Of a stretch of 64,000 bases of DNA, positions 34,292 through 42,402 are shown in pieces. The stretch is from JANLUX01 sp031366005. GTDB lineage: Bacteria > Bacteroidota > Bacteroidia > AKYH767-A > OLB10. The position numbers were made by a program, and so were the translations under genes. The DNA lies in assembly GCA_031366005.1 (NCBI GenBank), contig JANLZB010000019.1, positions 1 to 64,000 of the forward strand, written 5' to 3'. The notes below the pieces were generated by a model, which searched no databases, had not been told where the DNA came from, and saw only the letters and a program-made list of their open reading frames with translations. Each line of letters begins with the position of its first letter. Positions within the stretch are counted from its first letter, which is position 1.

Positions 34292-34906
34292 TTAATCTTC
34301 TTCTTTTACCTGCTTATACTTATTAATGAGCTTGTGACCTTTTAAAGTACTGATGCCATGTACAAAATGATCAAGCAATATCATTTGCACATCTTTGATA
34401 TTGTATTTTTCAGGAGGAAATATGTCAGGTCTGAATGCCATCGCCACTTCTTCCACTCTGAATTTTGCCATTATCTTAACATTCAGATCAACCCTGTATA
34501 ATGCCTGCTTAATTCCGCTTTTTAAGTTTTCTTCAACAAAACTCATTATTTTTTTTTCCTTGAAATCATGAAACAGTTTCCATGAAGCAGGATGAAATTT
34601 CTGCATATCATAAAACACATTAGGATTGATTTTGATAAATGTGCGTGAAAGGCAACTCATCGTCTTAAAAATTTCATCAATACTATTTGTTGCCGTTTTA
34701 CGTGCTTCCTCCATCTCCTTTATCTGCATCGAAAGTTCATGTAAGGCAATAGCATGTATAATGGCGTTTTTATCCTCGTAATATTGGTAAATTGTTTTTT
34801 TACTCATTCCAAGATGTGTTGCCACATCATCCATGGTAATACTTTTAATTCCATTACGAAAAAAAAGCTCGGCTGACCCTTGTAATATTCTTTCCTCAGT
34901 TTCCAT
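34292..34906 (-). CDS. TetR/AcrR-family transcriptional regulator
   Basis: A 204-residue repressor. The N-terminal helix-turn-helix is GIKSITMDDVATHLGMSKKT followed by IYQYYEDKNAIIHAI (about 19-53); the remaining helices form the ligand-binding part. It is placed upstream of the efflux operon on the same strand, the usual Bacteroidota arrangement, so it probably controls both itself and tolC-MFP-RND. Just upstream are a promoter core (34918-34925) and two identically spaced inverted repeats that are candidate operators. The ligand is unknown. Confidence 0.92.
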   Translation of the reverse strand: METEERILQGSAELFFRNGIKSITMDDVATHLGMSKKTIYQYYEDKNAIIHAIALHELSMQIKEMEEARKTATNSIDEIFKTMSCLSRTFIKINPNVFYDMQKFHPASWKLFHDFKEKKIMSFVEENLKSGIKQALYRVDLNVKIMAKFRVEEVAMAFRPDIFPPEKYNIKDVQMILLDHFVHGISTLKGHKLINKYKQVKEED

Positions 34907-34917
34907 TTATTGCTGGG

Positions 34918-34925
34918 CAAAACTA
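34918..34925 (-). promoter_or_regulatory. TAnnTTTG promoter core for tetR
   Basis: Minus-strand TAGTTTTG, 11 bases before the tetR ATG at 34906 and one base from the first inverted repeat. Confidence 0.55.
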
Positions 34926-34926
34926 A

Positions 34927-35010
34927 GGAAACTAAAAACAGATTAAAAGTTTCCATTAAATTTTTAGTGCCTGATTTTCAATGGAAACGAAAAATGTTTT
35001 GAAAGTTTCC
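34927..35010. promoter_or_regulatory. two GGAAAC-N16-GTTTCC inverted repeats, candidate TetR operators
   Basis: GGAAAC at 34927-34932 pairs with GTTTCC at 34949-34954, and GGAAAC at 34983-34988 pairs with GTTTCC at 35005-35010; both have exactly 16 bases between the half-sites and their centres are 56 bp apart. A lone GTTTCC is at 34899-34904 in the tetR start region. The first pair covers the space upstream of the tetR -7 element, so binding would block polymerase. Binding by the adjacent TetR is inference. Confidence 0.55.
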
Positions 35011-35079
35011 TACAGTTTATTACTCAAAAAACGGTAAAAAGTATGTTTCTATATTTTAAAACATTGGCAAAAAAAGGCA

Positions 35080-35361
35080 TTAAGGCTGATTTACTTTGGT
35101 TATTTTATCTGGCTCAGTTTGTTTAATTGTTTCTTCCACTTTGGTGCTTTCATCCTTAATAGTTCTTTCAACCTCATTAATACTCTGGCGGATTTCGCTT
35201 TGTACACCATTCATCGCATCTTTCATCTCGCGCATTCCTTTACCCAATCCTCTTGCGAGATCCGGGATTTTCTTGGAACCAAAAAACATTAATATAAAAA
35301 GCATGATTACCATCAACTCACCACCACCAATGCTTTCAAGAAACAGAATTATCATTAACAT
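35080..35361 (-). CDS. tatA: Sec-independent translocase TatA/E protein
   Basis: A 93-residue subunit of the twin-arginine translocase. It has one N-terminal membrane helix (GELMVIMLFILMFFG), the FGSKKIPDLARGLGKGM hinge (FGxxKxP), an amphipathic helix, and a charged glutamate/lysine-rich tail. The frame starts MLMIILFLESIGGGE; an ATG two codons later (35355) is possible. No tatC is adjacent. A promoter core lies at 35381-35388. Confidence 0.93.
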   Translation of the reverse strand: MLMIILFLESIGGGELMVIMLFILMFFGSKKIPDLARGLGKGMREMKDAMNGVQSEIRQSINEVERTIKDESTKVEETIKQTEPDKITKVNQP

Positions 35362-35380
35362 TTAGAAATTATTTATAGCA

Positions 35381-35388
35381 CAAAAGTA
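35381..35388 (-). promoter_or_regulatory. TAnnTTTG promoter core for tatA
   Basis: Minus-strand TACTTTTG, 19 bases before the ATG at 35361. Confidence 0.5.
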
Positions 35389-35480
35389 AAGTTATAAGGT
35401 AAATGATAATATGTTTAAAAATGTAATGTTTTTGGCTTTTATGACAAATAACTTTCTTCAGTAATATATAAATTGGAGAT

Positions 35481-35666
35481 ATGGAGAATCTCAAAGAAAA
35501 AAACAGACCGGAAGAAACGGAAAAAAATGATTTTGAAAATCCGTTTGACAGAAACCTGGATTTATACCGTATGAACCAGGAAATAATGTTGCAGAAACTG
35601 GTGAATTACAGAAGTGGAAACACCATAGCTCAAAAGCTCAATAAATTCTTTTCGATATTTTTTTAA
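35481..35666 (+). CDS. small hypothetical protein
   Basis: A 61-residue hydrophilic frame (MENLKEKNRPEETEKNDFEN at the start) ending in a mildly hydrophobic NKFFSIFF. A GGAGA ribosome-binding-like sequence precedes the ATG by five bases, unusual in this AT-rich window and an argument that it is translated. No domain is recognised. It could be a small cytoplasmic protein; the ORF is short and confidence is moderate. Confidence 0.45.
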   Translation: MENLKEKNRPEETEKNDFENPFDRNLDLYRMNQEIMLQKLVNYRSGNTIAQKLNKFFSIFF

Positions 35667-35843
35667 AAGGATAAGGACACGTTATTTTTTAAACTTTTCA
35701 GCTTCAGCACTTGACAAGCTGGAGTTAATAATCGTGTTTATCAAAAGCAAAACTGTATTTATCATTTAATTATCATTTATCTTTAATAATATTGTGCAAC
35801 TTTTAATATTAAGGTCATTACCTTATCAGCACATCAATAAAAT

Positions 35844-36317
35844 ATGGAATACAGGAAGTATGCACAAATCTGGACACGATATCTGAATGTGATCAGGATA
35901 TTATTGAAGAAATCACTTCAGGGCGAACAAACGCTAAATCTTGATAAAGGTGATTTTGAAAAGGTTGGCACCAGAAAATCAGGATATAAATTCAGAATTG
36001 AATTTGTAAACGGACGTGTAAATAACCGGATCAGCGATTCAGAAATGGCATCAGAGCTTTCTGTTGTAATGCAGGAAAACGAAGGAGTAAGAAATATTTT
36101 ACTGGGTAATGAATTTGTGTTGGAATTAAACAGCAGGTACCAGTTAAAAATTACCTGTCCTAATGCACCGGCTAAACCTGAACCGGTGAAAGAAAAAAAG
36201 GAATTACCGGCTGAACCTGAAACAGAAGAGAAAGAAACAGAAGAAATTCCCACTGTAGCTGAAGCAGAAACTCCTGTGAAGGAAGAAGAAGAACCACCTG
36301 CGCAGGAAGCCCTTTAA
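35844..36317 (+). CDS. hypothetical protein with acidic Pro-Glu tail
   Basis: A 157-residue cytoplasmic protein. The first 105 residues look folded (KYAQIWTRYLNVIRILLKKS, ISDSEMASELSVVMQENEGV), with a repeated basic/aromatic pattern. The last 50 are a low-complexity tail rich in E, P and K (AEPETEEKETEEIPTVAEAE). I recognise similar Bacteroidota proteins but no function. The stop overlaps by four bases with the stop of the convergent glycosyltransferase gene. No terminator is seen between them. Confidence 0.65.
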   Translation: MEYRKYAQIWTRYLNVIRILLKKSLQGEQTLNLDKGDFEKVGTRKSGYKFRIEFVNGRVNNRISDSEMASELSVVMQENEGVRNILLGNEFVLELNSRYQLKITCPNAPAKPEPVKEKKELPAEPETEEKETEEIPTVAEAETPVKEEEEPPAQEAL

Positions 36318-38248
36318 GGCATTACTTTTATCCGGAGATCATCAAAATAAAAATCTCCTTTACCCGAATTCCATACATAGACTTTCACTTTTTCATTTCC
36401 TGAAAAATCTTCATTGATTTTATAAGAAAGATATAAATGCTGCCATTTATTTTTCATGGTGATAAAATCTTTCGCGTTAACACCGCGCCACAAAATATTT
36501 TTATCGTTGTCATCAATACTCAAAACAAGATTGGCATCCAGTGGAGTTTTTAAAGCATTTATCCACACGCTTAATTGTATGACACAACCTTTTCTGAAAT
36601 GAATATCATTCAATGTTGCATTAAAAGTTGGACTGTATTCATGGTCTTTATCGAAATGTGCAGCATACCCTCCATTATGAACTTCAGTTTGTGTTCTGAA
36701 CAGGCTGTCATGTTCCCAACTTAATGTTTCAAAATCATGAGTTAATTCAAATAAAGGTTTGATAGGTTGACCTTGCGTTTGCTGCGATTCATTTGCATAC
36801 AATGTAATTCCGGAATTAAAAAAATTATTTCTTTCAATAATTACAGGATATTTAAGCATGATAATTTGTTCCACTTCAGTGGGATCATAAGTGTTTGACC
36901 AGCCATGTAAGAAATAAGGAGTATTGCTCTGCTGAACAATGCTGTCAAGCTGATTTAATTCTCCGGGTTTCGAAGTGCTGTATTGCAAAAAATTACTTTG
37001 CTGATGTAATTTATCTGAATAGTAAGTGATGTAATAAGGAGTGATAACATTAACTGTATGTGTGATATTTCCAACACCAAATTTTTTATCATATTCAATT
37101 GTTTTTTCAACCAGTTCTTTAAATACTCCGAAGTGTTGAGTGCTGTAAAATTTTTCTGCTACAACGGTGCTGTACACTCCAATGCTGAATAATAATGCCC
37201 ACATTGAAATTACCAAAGGTTTCCATTGAAACGATGGGAGAAATGAAAAAACAAATAATAACAAATAAGGAAAGCTGAATAACAAGATCGAATATTGAAA
37301 TACAGGATTCTTATAGATAGAATAAAAATAGGCTATTAAAGAAGGAACGAAAAAAAATAATAAGGACAGCAACTGGTATTTTGAGAATGGTATGCTTCCC
37401 TTTTTTGTGATAACACTAATGATTAAAACAGCAGCCATTATAAAGATTAATAGAAAACTGTTGTTAAAACAATATTTTATATAAGTCCATATTGCATCAC
37501 TTTTTGGAGGACCTAACCATCCCCCTTCACCACCTAAACCACCAATACTGAAATGATAAATAAAAATTTTTATGGATGGCAGATAAAGCACAAACATCAA
37601 CACACCTGAAAGCAAATACCACTTTAATTGTGATCGTTGAATTAAAAATAAACCGCACAAGCCAACAATTCCAACAAACATAAAACTGAAATAATGCGTG
37701 TACATACAACCAACGGATGAAAGAATGAAACCAGCATAATTCTTTATGAGTTTTTTTTGTTTAAGATTCACTGAATCATGTTGAATAATTTTTGTCCAGT
37801 AATAAACTGCAAGTAATGAAAACAAGAGTCCGGGACTATAAGGACGGGCTAACTGACTATACAATATTGGAAATTCAAGAAATGAAAAAACTGTAGTTGC
37901 TAAAAGCGAAAGGTTAGTGTTGAACCAATTCTTACCAATCAGAAAAAAAACATACATGGATGCAATTCCCATCAACACAAACGGTAAGCGTACTACTGCT
38001 TCACTTGTTCCAAATAAATGTGTGAGTACATATAAAAAAGATTGCACACCTAAGGGATGCATATCATTAAGCTTTACACCATTCTCAATCATTTCAAAAA
38101 ATCCTGAATAACGTAATCGTGACAATGCACTAAGTTCATCATTACTTAACGACCATCCTCCATAATTGTAAAAACGAAGTATTGCTCCGACTGTTAAAAC
38201 AATAATCAGTAAAAATTTTTCAACTGAAAGACGAACATTCATAATCAA
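36314..38248 (-). CDS. GT39/ArnT-like membrane glycosyltransferase with C-terminal beta domain
   Basis: A 644-residue polytopic protein. The N-terminal helix ends in a loop with the acidic pair D37-E38 in YGGWSLSNDELSALS, the catalytic position of PMT/ArnT-type (GT-C) enzymes that use lipid-phosphate-sugar donors; about ten further helices follow, with SQLARPYSPGLLFSLLAVYY as the family's loop. Residues about 515-644 are soluble and resemble a jelly-roll carbohydrate-binding module (VHNGGYAAHFDKDHEYSPTF, KVYVWNSGKGDFYFDDLRIK). The substrate is unknown. The FkbM methyltransferase gene is 77 bp upstream on the same strand, possibly with it in one glycan-modifying unit. Confidence 0.78.
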   Translation of the reverse strand: MIMNVRLSVEKFLLIIVLTVGAILRFYNYGGWSLSNDELSALSRLRYSGFFEMIENGVKLNDMHPLGVQSFLYVLTHLFGTSEAVVRLPFVLMGIASMYVFFLIGKNWFNTNLSLLATTVFSFLEFPILYSQLARPYSPGLLFSLLAVYYWTKIIQHDSVNLKQKKLIKNYAGFILSSVGCMYTHYFSFMFVGIVGLCGLFLIQRSQLKWYLLSGVLMFVLYLPSIKIFIYHFSIGGLGGEGGWLGPPKSDAIWTYIKYCFNNSFLLIFIMAAVLIISVITKKGSIPFSKYQLLSLLFFFVPSLIAYFYSIYKNPVFQYSILLFSFPYLLLFVFSFLPSFQWKPLVISMWALLFSIGVYSTVVAEKFYSTQHFGVFKELVEKTIEYDKKFGVGNITHTVNVITPYYITYYSDKLHQQSNFLQYSTSKPGELNQLDSIVQQSNTPYFLHGWSNTYDPTEVEQIIMLKYPVIIERNNFFNSGITLYANESQQTQGQPIKPLFELTHDFETLSWEHDSLFRTQTEVHNGGYAAHFDKDHEYSPTFNATLNDIHFRKGCVIQLSVWINALKTPLDANLVLSIDDNDKNILWRGVNAKDFITMKNKWQHLYLSYKINEDFSGNEKVKVYVWNSGKGDFYFDDLRIKVMP

Positions 38249-38325
38249 TTACAAAAATGAAATAAAAACATTCATGAGATATAATTAAACGTTTAGAGGT
38301 TTAATAAAGTGATTTCATTAGTGAT

Positions 38326-39141
38326 TTACTTCTTATAAAAATGTAACAGTATATCCTGAAAACTATTTATTTTCTTATAAGTAGTTTTTATATTGTAATT
38401 GAATCCATGGAATTCAAACACCTCAAGAAAATGAGACAACCTTGACTTTTCATCATTCATATTATGATGGTATTCGATGATATATTCTTTTGCTTTATTA
38501 ATAGTACCCGATGCTACTAAATCATTAAGAATATTTAATTCTGCACCCTCCACATCAATTTTTATCAAATCAACAATTGAAATATTTTTTAAAAAACCAG
38601 ATAAAATTTTTGCCTGCACTTTTAATTCATTGCTTCCTCCCCGTATCTTGTTTACAGATCCTCCCAGCGTTCCTCTATTATCATCAATATAGAATGAAAT
38701 TTCAGTTTCTTTATCTGACAAAGCAACATTGTGCAATTCTAAATTTTCTATTTTGTTAATTTCCATGTTCCTCTTCAATAAATCAAACGCATAAGGATTT
38801 GGTTCAAATACTATAATCTTAGATTCAGGAAATAATCTTTTAAAATACAAAACCGACATTCCAATATTGGCACCACAATCTACAATTAAAGGTTCTTTAG
38901 TTATTGACTCAAAATAGTAGTCATTTGAAATGAATATTTCGTTAAACAAATATCTCAGGTTTGAATACTTGTAACTAAACATTTTATATTTCAAAAGCCA
39001 TTGATAAACGAAGTTATTGGTAGGTTTATTAAATAATCTGCTTTTTCTATCCAGTAATGTCAGAGAGAAAAATAAAGAAATTTTTTCAGGATAAGTTCCT
39101 TTAAAATTTCTTAGGCGCAACAAATTTTGAATCATACTCAT
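38326..39141 (-). CDS. FkbM-family SAM-dependent methyltransferase
   Basis: A 271-residue methyltransferase. The SAM-binding motif I is LIVDCGANIGMSVLYFKRLF, motif II VFEPNPYAFDLLKRNM and the FkbM mark LIKIDVEGAELNIL is present. FkbM enzymes O-methylate secondary metabolites and glycans; here the neighbouring GT39-like gene suggests a glycan, but that is inference. The N-terminal 60 residues are basic and not part of the fold. The gene lies 14 bp from the MFS gene. Confidence 0.84.
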   Translation of the reverse strand: MSMIQNLLRLRNFKGTYPEKISLFFSLTLLDRKSRLFNKPTNNFVYQWLLKYKMFSYKYSNLRYLFNEIFISNDYYFESITKEPLIVDCGANIGMSVLYFKRLFPESKIIVFEPNPYAFDLLKRNMEINKIENLELHNVALSDKETEISFYIDDNRGTLGGSVNKIRGGSNELKVQAKILSGFLKNISIVDLIKIDVEGAELNILNDLVASGTINKAKEYIIEYHHNMNDEKSRLSHFLEVFEFHGFNYNIKTTYKKINSFQDILLHFYKK

Positions 39142-39155
39142 TTTGTTGATGCTGA

Positions 39156-40589
39156 TTATTTTCTCTTTAAGAAGATGACACCAACCACTACTGTAACTGA
39201 AGCTATAATGATTGGATAATACAGTCCGGCAAAAATATTTCCGGTTTTTAAAACAAGTGATTCTGCTATGAGCGGTGTGAGCCCGCCAAAAACACCATTA
39301 CCAATATGATAAGGCAACGACATGGAAGTGTAACGTATTCGGGCAGGAAATAACTCAACCAGAAATGCTGCAATAGGCCCGTAAGCCATTGTCACAAAAA
39401 GCAACTGGACAAAAATCAAAAAACCAATAATGAATAAATTTTTTTCAGAAAGAAAAATGGTGACACTTGTTTTTTCGCTTTCAGTTTTTTCTTTCACTAC
39501 AGTTCCATTTGCAAAAACAAATTTTCTTACTTGAGTATTTTTTCCTGTTGGAGTATCTGTCTTTTCAGTTATTGGCAAAATTTTTTCTGACCTGAGCCAT
39601 TCTTTATAATCAGCTTGCTTCGCCATAAGTTTATAAACAGGCATATAAAAAATTGCCGCTAATGCCATCCCACATAGCATAATCCATTTACGTCCTGTCT
39701 TATCCGACAGCCATCCGAAAAAAATAAAAAGCGGTGTGCCGAGAAGTAAAACAATCAAAAGTATTTTCTGGATTTGTGATGCATCAATGTGCAAGGTATT
39801 AATACAAAAATTCATTGCATAAAACTGTCCGGTGTACCACACCACTCCCTGCCCCGCTGTAGCACCAAAGAGAGCAAGCAACACCAGCTTTAAATTTTTT
39901 TTATTTCCAAAACTTTCTTTCAATGGGTTTTTACTTGTAGTACCAGTTTTTTTCAATGCTGCAAATTCCGGTGACTCTTCCATTTTTCTTCGGATGAAAT
40001 AGGAAACAGCCACAAGAATTGAGGATAACAAAAATGGAATACGCCAGCCCCAGTCTGCAAAGGCATCATCACCCATCAATGATTTGCAAGAGAGGATCAC
40101 ACCAATTGAAATAAATAAACCAAAAGTGGCAGTAGTTTGTATAAAGCCGGTGAAATATCCTTTTTTATTTGCTGGTGAATGCTCAGCAACATAAGTAGCA
40201 GCACCACCATATTCGCCACCAAGCGCCAGTCCCTGCAATGCGCGCAAAAGAAAAATAATGACTGGGGCAAGAACACCAATCTTTTCATAACCCGGAATTA
40301 ATCCAATAGTGAAAGTGGATCCACCCATTATTAAAAGCGTGAGTAAAAAAGTATATTTTCTCCCTACCAAATCACCCAGCCTTCCAAAAATTATAGCTCC
40401 GAAAGGACGAACCACAAAACCAATTCCGAAAGCAGCAAGCGTAGCGAGGAATGCCGCTGTTGGATTTTCTTTTGGAAAAAATTCGGTTGATAAAATTACA
40501 GCAAGACTGCCAAAAATGTAGAAATCATACCATTCAATCATGGTTCCTGCCGATGAAGCAAGTATTACACGTCTTAAACCTGATTTCAT
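39156..40589 (-). CDS. MFS metabolite:proton symporter (MHS/ProP-like)
   Basis: A 477-residue 12-helix carrier. The N-terminus SSAGTMIEWYDFYIFGSLAVIL and the loop GRLGDLVGRKYTF mark the MHS family (ProP, KgtP, ShiA relatives), which takes up dicarboxylates, osmolytes or aromatic acids with protons. A hydrophilic stretch of about 65 residues (EWLRSEKILPITEKTDTPTG onward) sits between two helices in the second half, an insertion absent from classical ProP. The second sugar-transporter-like motif is GWLSDKTGRKWIML. Substrate unknown. Confidence 0.88.
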   Translation of the reverse strand: MKSGLRRVILASSAGTMIEWYDFYIFGSLAVILSTEFFPKENPTAAFLATLAAFGIGFVVRPFGAIIFGRLGDLVGRKYTFLLTLLIMGGSTFTIGLIPGYEKIGVLAPVIIFLLRALQGLALGGEYGGAATYVAEHSPANKKGYFTGFIQTTATFGLFISIGVILSCKSLMGDDAFADWGWRIPFLLSSILVAVSYFIRRKMEESPEFAALKKTGTTSKNPLKESFGNKKNLKLVLLALFGATAGQGVVWYTGQFYAMNFCINTLHIDASQIQKILLIVLLLGTPLFIFFGWLSDKTGRKWIMLCGMALAAIFYMPVYKLMAKQADYKEWLRSEKILPITEKTDTPTGKNTQVRKFVFANGTVVKEKTESEKTSVTIFLSEKNLFIIGFLIFVQLLFVTMAYGPIAAFLVELFPARIRYTSMSLPYHIGNGVFGGLTPLIAESLVLKTGNIFAGLYYPIIIASVTVVVGVIFLKRK

Positions 40590-40754
40590 TTTTTTATAAA
40601 TAATTTTCTTTGAATATTTTTTTGAATAACTACATGGGATGCTACAATAATAGCCAAAGCATAGTAAATTCTATATTAATGAAAACTACATTTTTTCTTT
40701 GTTATCAAATGAAAAACGGGGATGCGGCTGGTTGAAAAACGATTTAATTATTTA

Positions 40755-41234
40755 TCACTTTTCCTTTTCAGGAATAAACTTTAAGGAAATTGAATTAACA
40801 CAATGCCTCGTGTTTTTATCAGTAAGCTCTTCACCAATAAAAACATGACCCAGATGAGCTCCACAGTTATTACAGATTATTTCAGTGCGTTCCCCATCAG
40901 CATCCTGTACGCGCTTAACAGCACCTTTAATTTCATCATCAAAGCTTGGCCAGCCACAATGAGAATCAAACTTATCTTTAGCGTTGTATAATGGTGCATT
41001 GCAACGCCTGCACACATAAGTGCCTGCTGTTTTATTGTTGGTGTATTCTCCTGTAAAAGGCATTTCAGTTCCTTTATAAATAATCACTCTTTCTTCTTCA
41101 GGCGTTAATTTATTGTATTCCATTTTCTTTTTATTTGATAATGTTGAATCAGGTGGAGTACATTCTAATTGAAATATTGAAATCATTCCTAAGGCAAGTA
41201 TAACTATCATATCTAATATTGTTTTATTTTTCAT
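40755..41234 (-). CDS. msrB: peptide methionine-(R)-S-oxide reductase MsrB, exported
   Basis: A 159-residue enzyme that reduces methionine-R-sulfoxide in proteins. Zinc is held by C75/C78 (YVCRRCNAPLY) and C121/C124 (ICNNCGAHLGH); the catalytic cysteine is C145 in TRHCVNSISL, and C93 lies in SHCGWPSF. An N-terminal hydrophobic segment (MIVILALGMISIFQLEC) suggests export; C25 follows LE, not a canonical lipobox, so lipidation is doubtful. An exported MsrB would repair oxidised periplasmic or surface proteins. Alone in its transcript. Confidence 0.93.
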   Translation of the reverse strand: MKNKTILDMIVILALGMISIFQLECTPPDSTLSNKKKMEYNKLTPEEERVIIYKGTEMPFTGEYTNNKTAGTYVCRRCNAPLYNAKDKFDSHCGWPSFDDEIKGAVKRVQDADGERTEIICNNCGAHLGHVFIGEELTDKNTRHCVNSISLKFIPEKEK

Positions 41235-41505
41235 TTATTGCTTTTATAATCATACGTAAAAACCACTAACCTGGTTTTATTCAAAGTTAAAATACTTATG
41301 CAAAGAAATAATCATAACCTCCTAAATTGTAAGCATATTTTTTAGTAATTACCCTTTTAAGGAAATATTAAATTTAATTTGATTTATCTAAATTAAAAAT
41401 TACATTTGCTTCATAAATTATCAAATCAATTTTTTGAGTCTAATCAATTTTTAATTCTTAACATTTTTATTTTTATTAAAACTTAACATTTTAAAAACTA
41501 ATCAA

Positions 41506-42306
41506 ATGAAAAAAAAATCAGGAATCGTAATGGCTGCGGCACTCGCGGTATTACTCATGACAGGTTGTAAAAAAGATGAAACAACCCAAACTACACCAAC
41601 CAGTGATGCATTGGATCAGAGTGAAATGCGTTTAATTCAGGACGCTGGTCTTAACCCCGGTGGCGCTATTAAAACTGAAGGCAAGTATTTAATTGAAGGT
41701 GACTTATTGCTTTCGGCAGATGAACTCCGCGGATTGAAAGCAAACAACGGCCCTGAGTTAATTGTTGCCAATGACGAACAGTACCGTACAACTAATTTAG
41801 TTACTGCGCTGCCACGTGTTATTAAAATTCGTTATGCCGGTGGCAATGCAGCGCTCTCTACTGCTATTAACAGTGCTATCGCGCGTTATAATGCAAGATT
41901 ATTAAGAGTTACATTTCAACGTGTTACTACAGGCTATAATATTAACATCGTTCATGTAACCGGGGTTTCATACATCGCTTCAGGAGGTTTTCCAACTAGC
42001 GGTAATCCCTACAACACCATTCGTTTTAACACAGCCTATGCAGGTTGGGGTGCAAGCACCTTAGCGTCTATTTTTGCTCATGAGATTGGACATTGCATTG
42101 GTTTCCGTCATACTGATTATATGCAACGCGAATACAGTTGTGGTGGAGCTCATTATAATGAAGGTACTGCAGGAATTGGTGCTATTCTAATTCCGGGTAC
42201 TCCTAGCGGTCCTGTTGCCAGTTCATGGATGCTTGCCTGTATCAGCAATGGTGTTAACAGACCATTTAATACAAGTGACAGAATTGCTCTGGCATATGTG
42301 TATTAA
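41506..42306 (+). CDS. M57-family (HEIGH) zinc metalloprotease lipoprotein
   Basis: A 266-residue lipoprotein with signal ending AVLLMTGC, then KKDETTQTTPTS. The zinc site is H192-E-I-G-H196-x5-H202 (AHEIGHCIGFRHTDYMQRE). The pattern belongs to the dual-action HEIGH/M57 peptidases of Bacteroidota. Between signal and catalytic domain are 130 residues with conserved RVIKIRYAGG. It probably acts at the cell surface on proteins. A perfect terminator follows, so it is independent of the subtilase gene downstream. Confidence 0.86.
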   Translation: MKKKSGIVMAAALAVLLMTGCKKDETTQTTPTSDALDQSEMRLIQDAGLNPGGAIKTEGKYLIEGDLLLSADELRGLKANNGPELIVANDEQYRTTNLVTALPRVIKIRYAGGNAALSTAINSAIARYNARLLRVTFQRVTTGYNINIVHVTGVSYIASGGFPTSGNPYNTIRFNTAYAGWGASTLASIFAHEIGHCIGFRHTDYMQREYSCGGAHYNEGTAGIGAILIPGTPSGPVASSWMLACISNGVNRPFNTSDRIALAYVY

Positions 42307-42329
42307 AAAATAAATTAATTATAGTTTTT

Positions 42330-42366
42330 AATAACCCCTTTGCTTTCCGCAAAGGGGTTATTTTTT
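42330..42366 (+). terminator. intrinsic terminator after the M57 protease gene
   Basis: AATAACCCCTTTGC pairs perfectly with GCAAAGGGGTTATT around a five-base loop (TTTCC), followed by a T run. Confidence 0.92.
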
Positions 42367-42402
42367 ATTAAGATGCAAACAAAAAATTCAAAGATTCATT
42401 GA

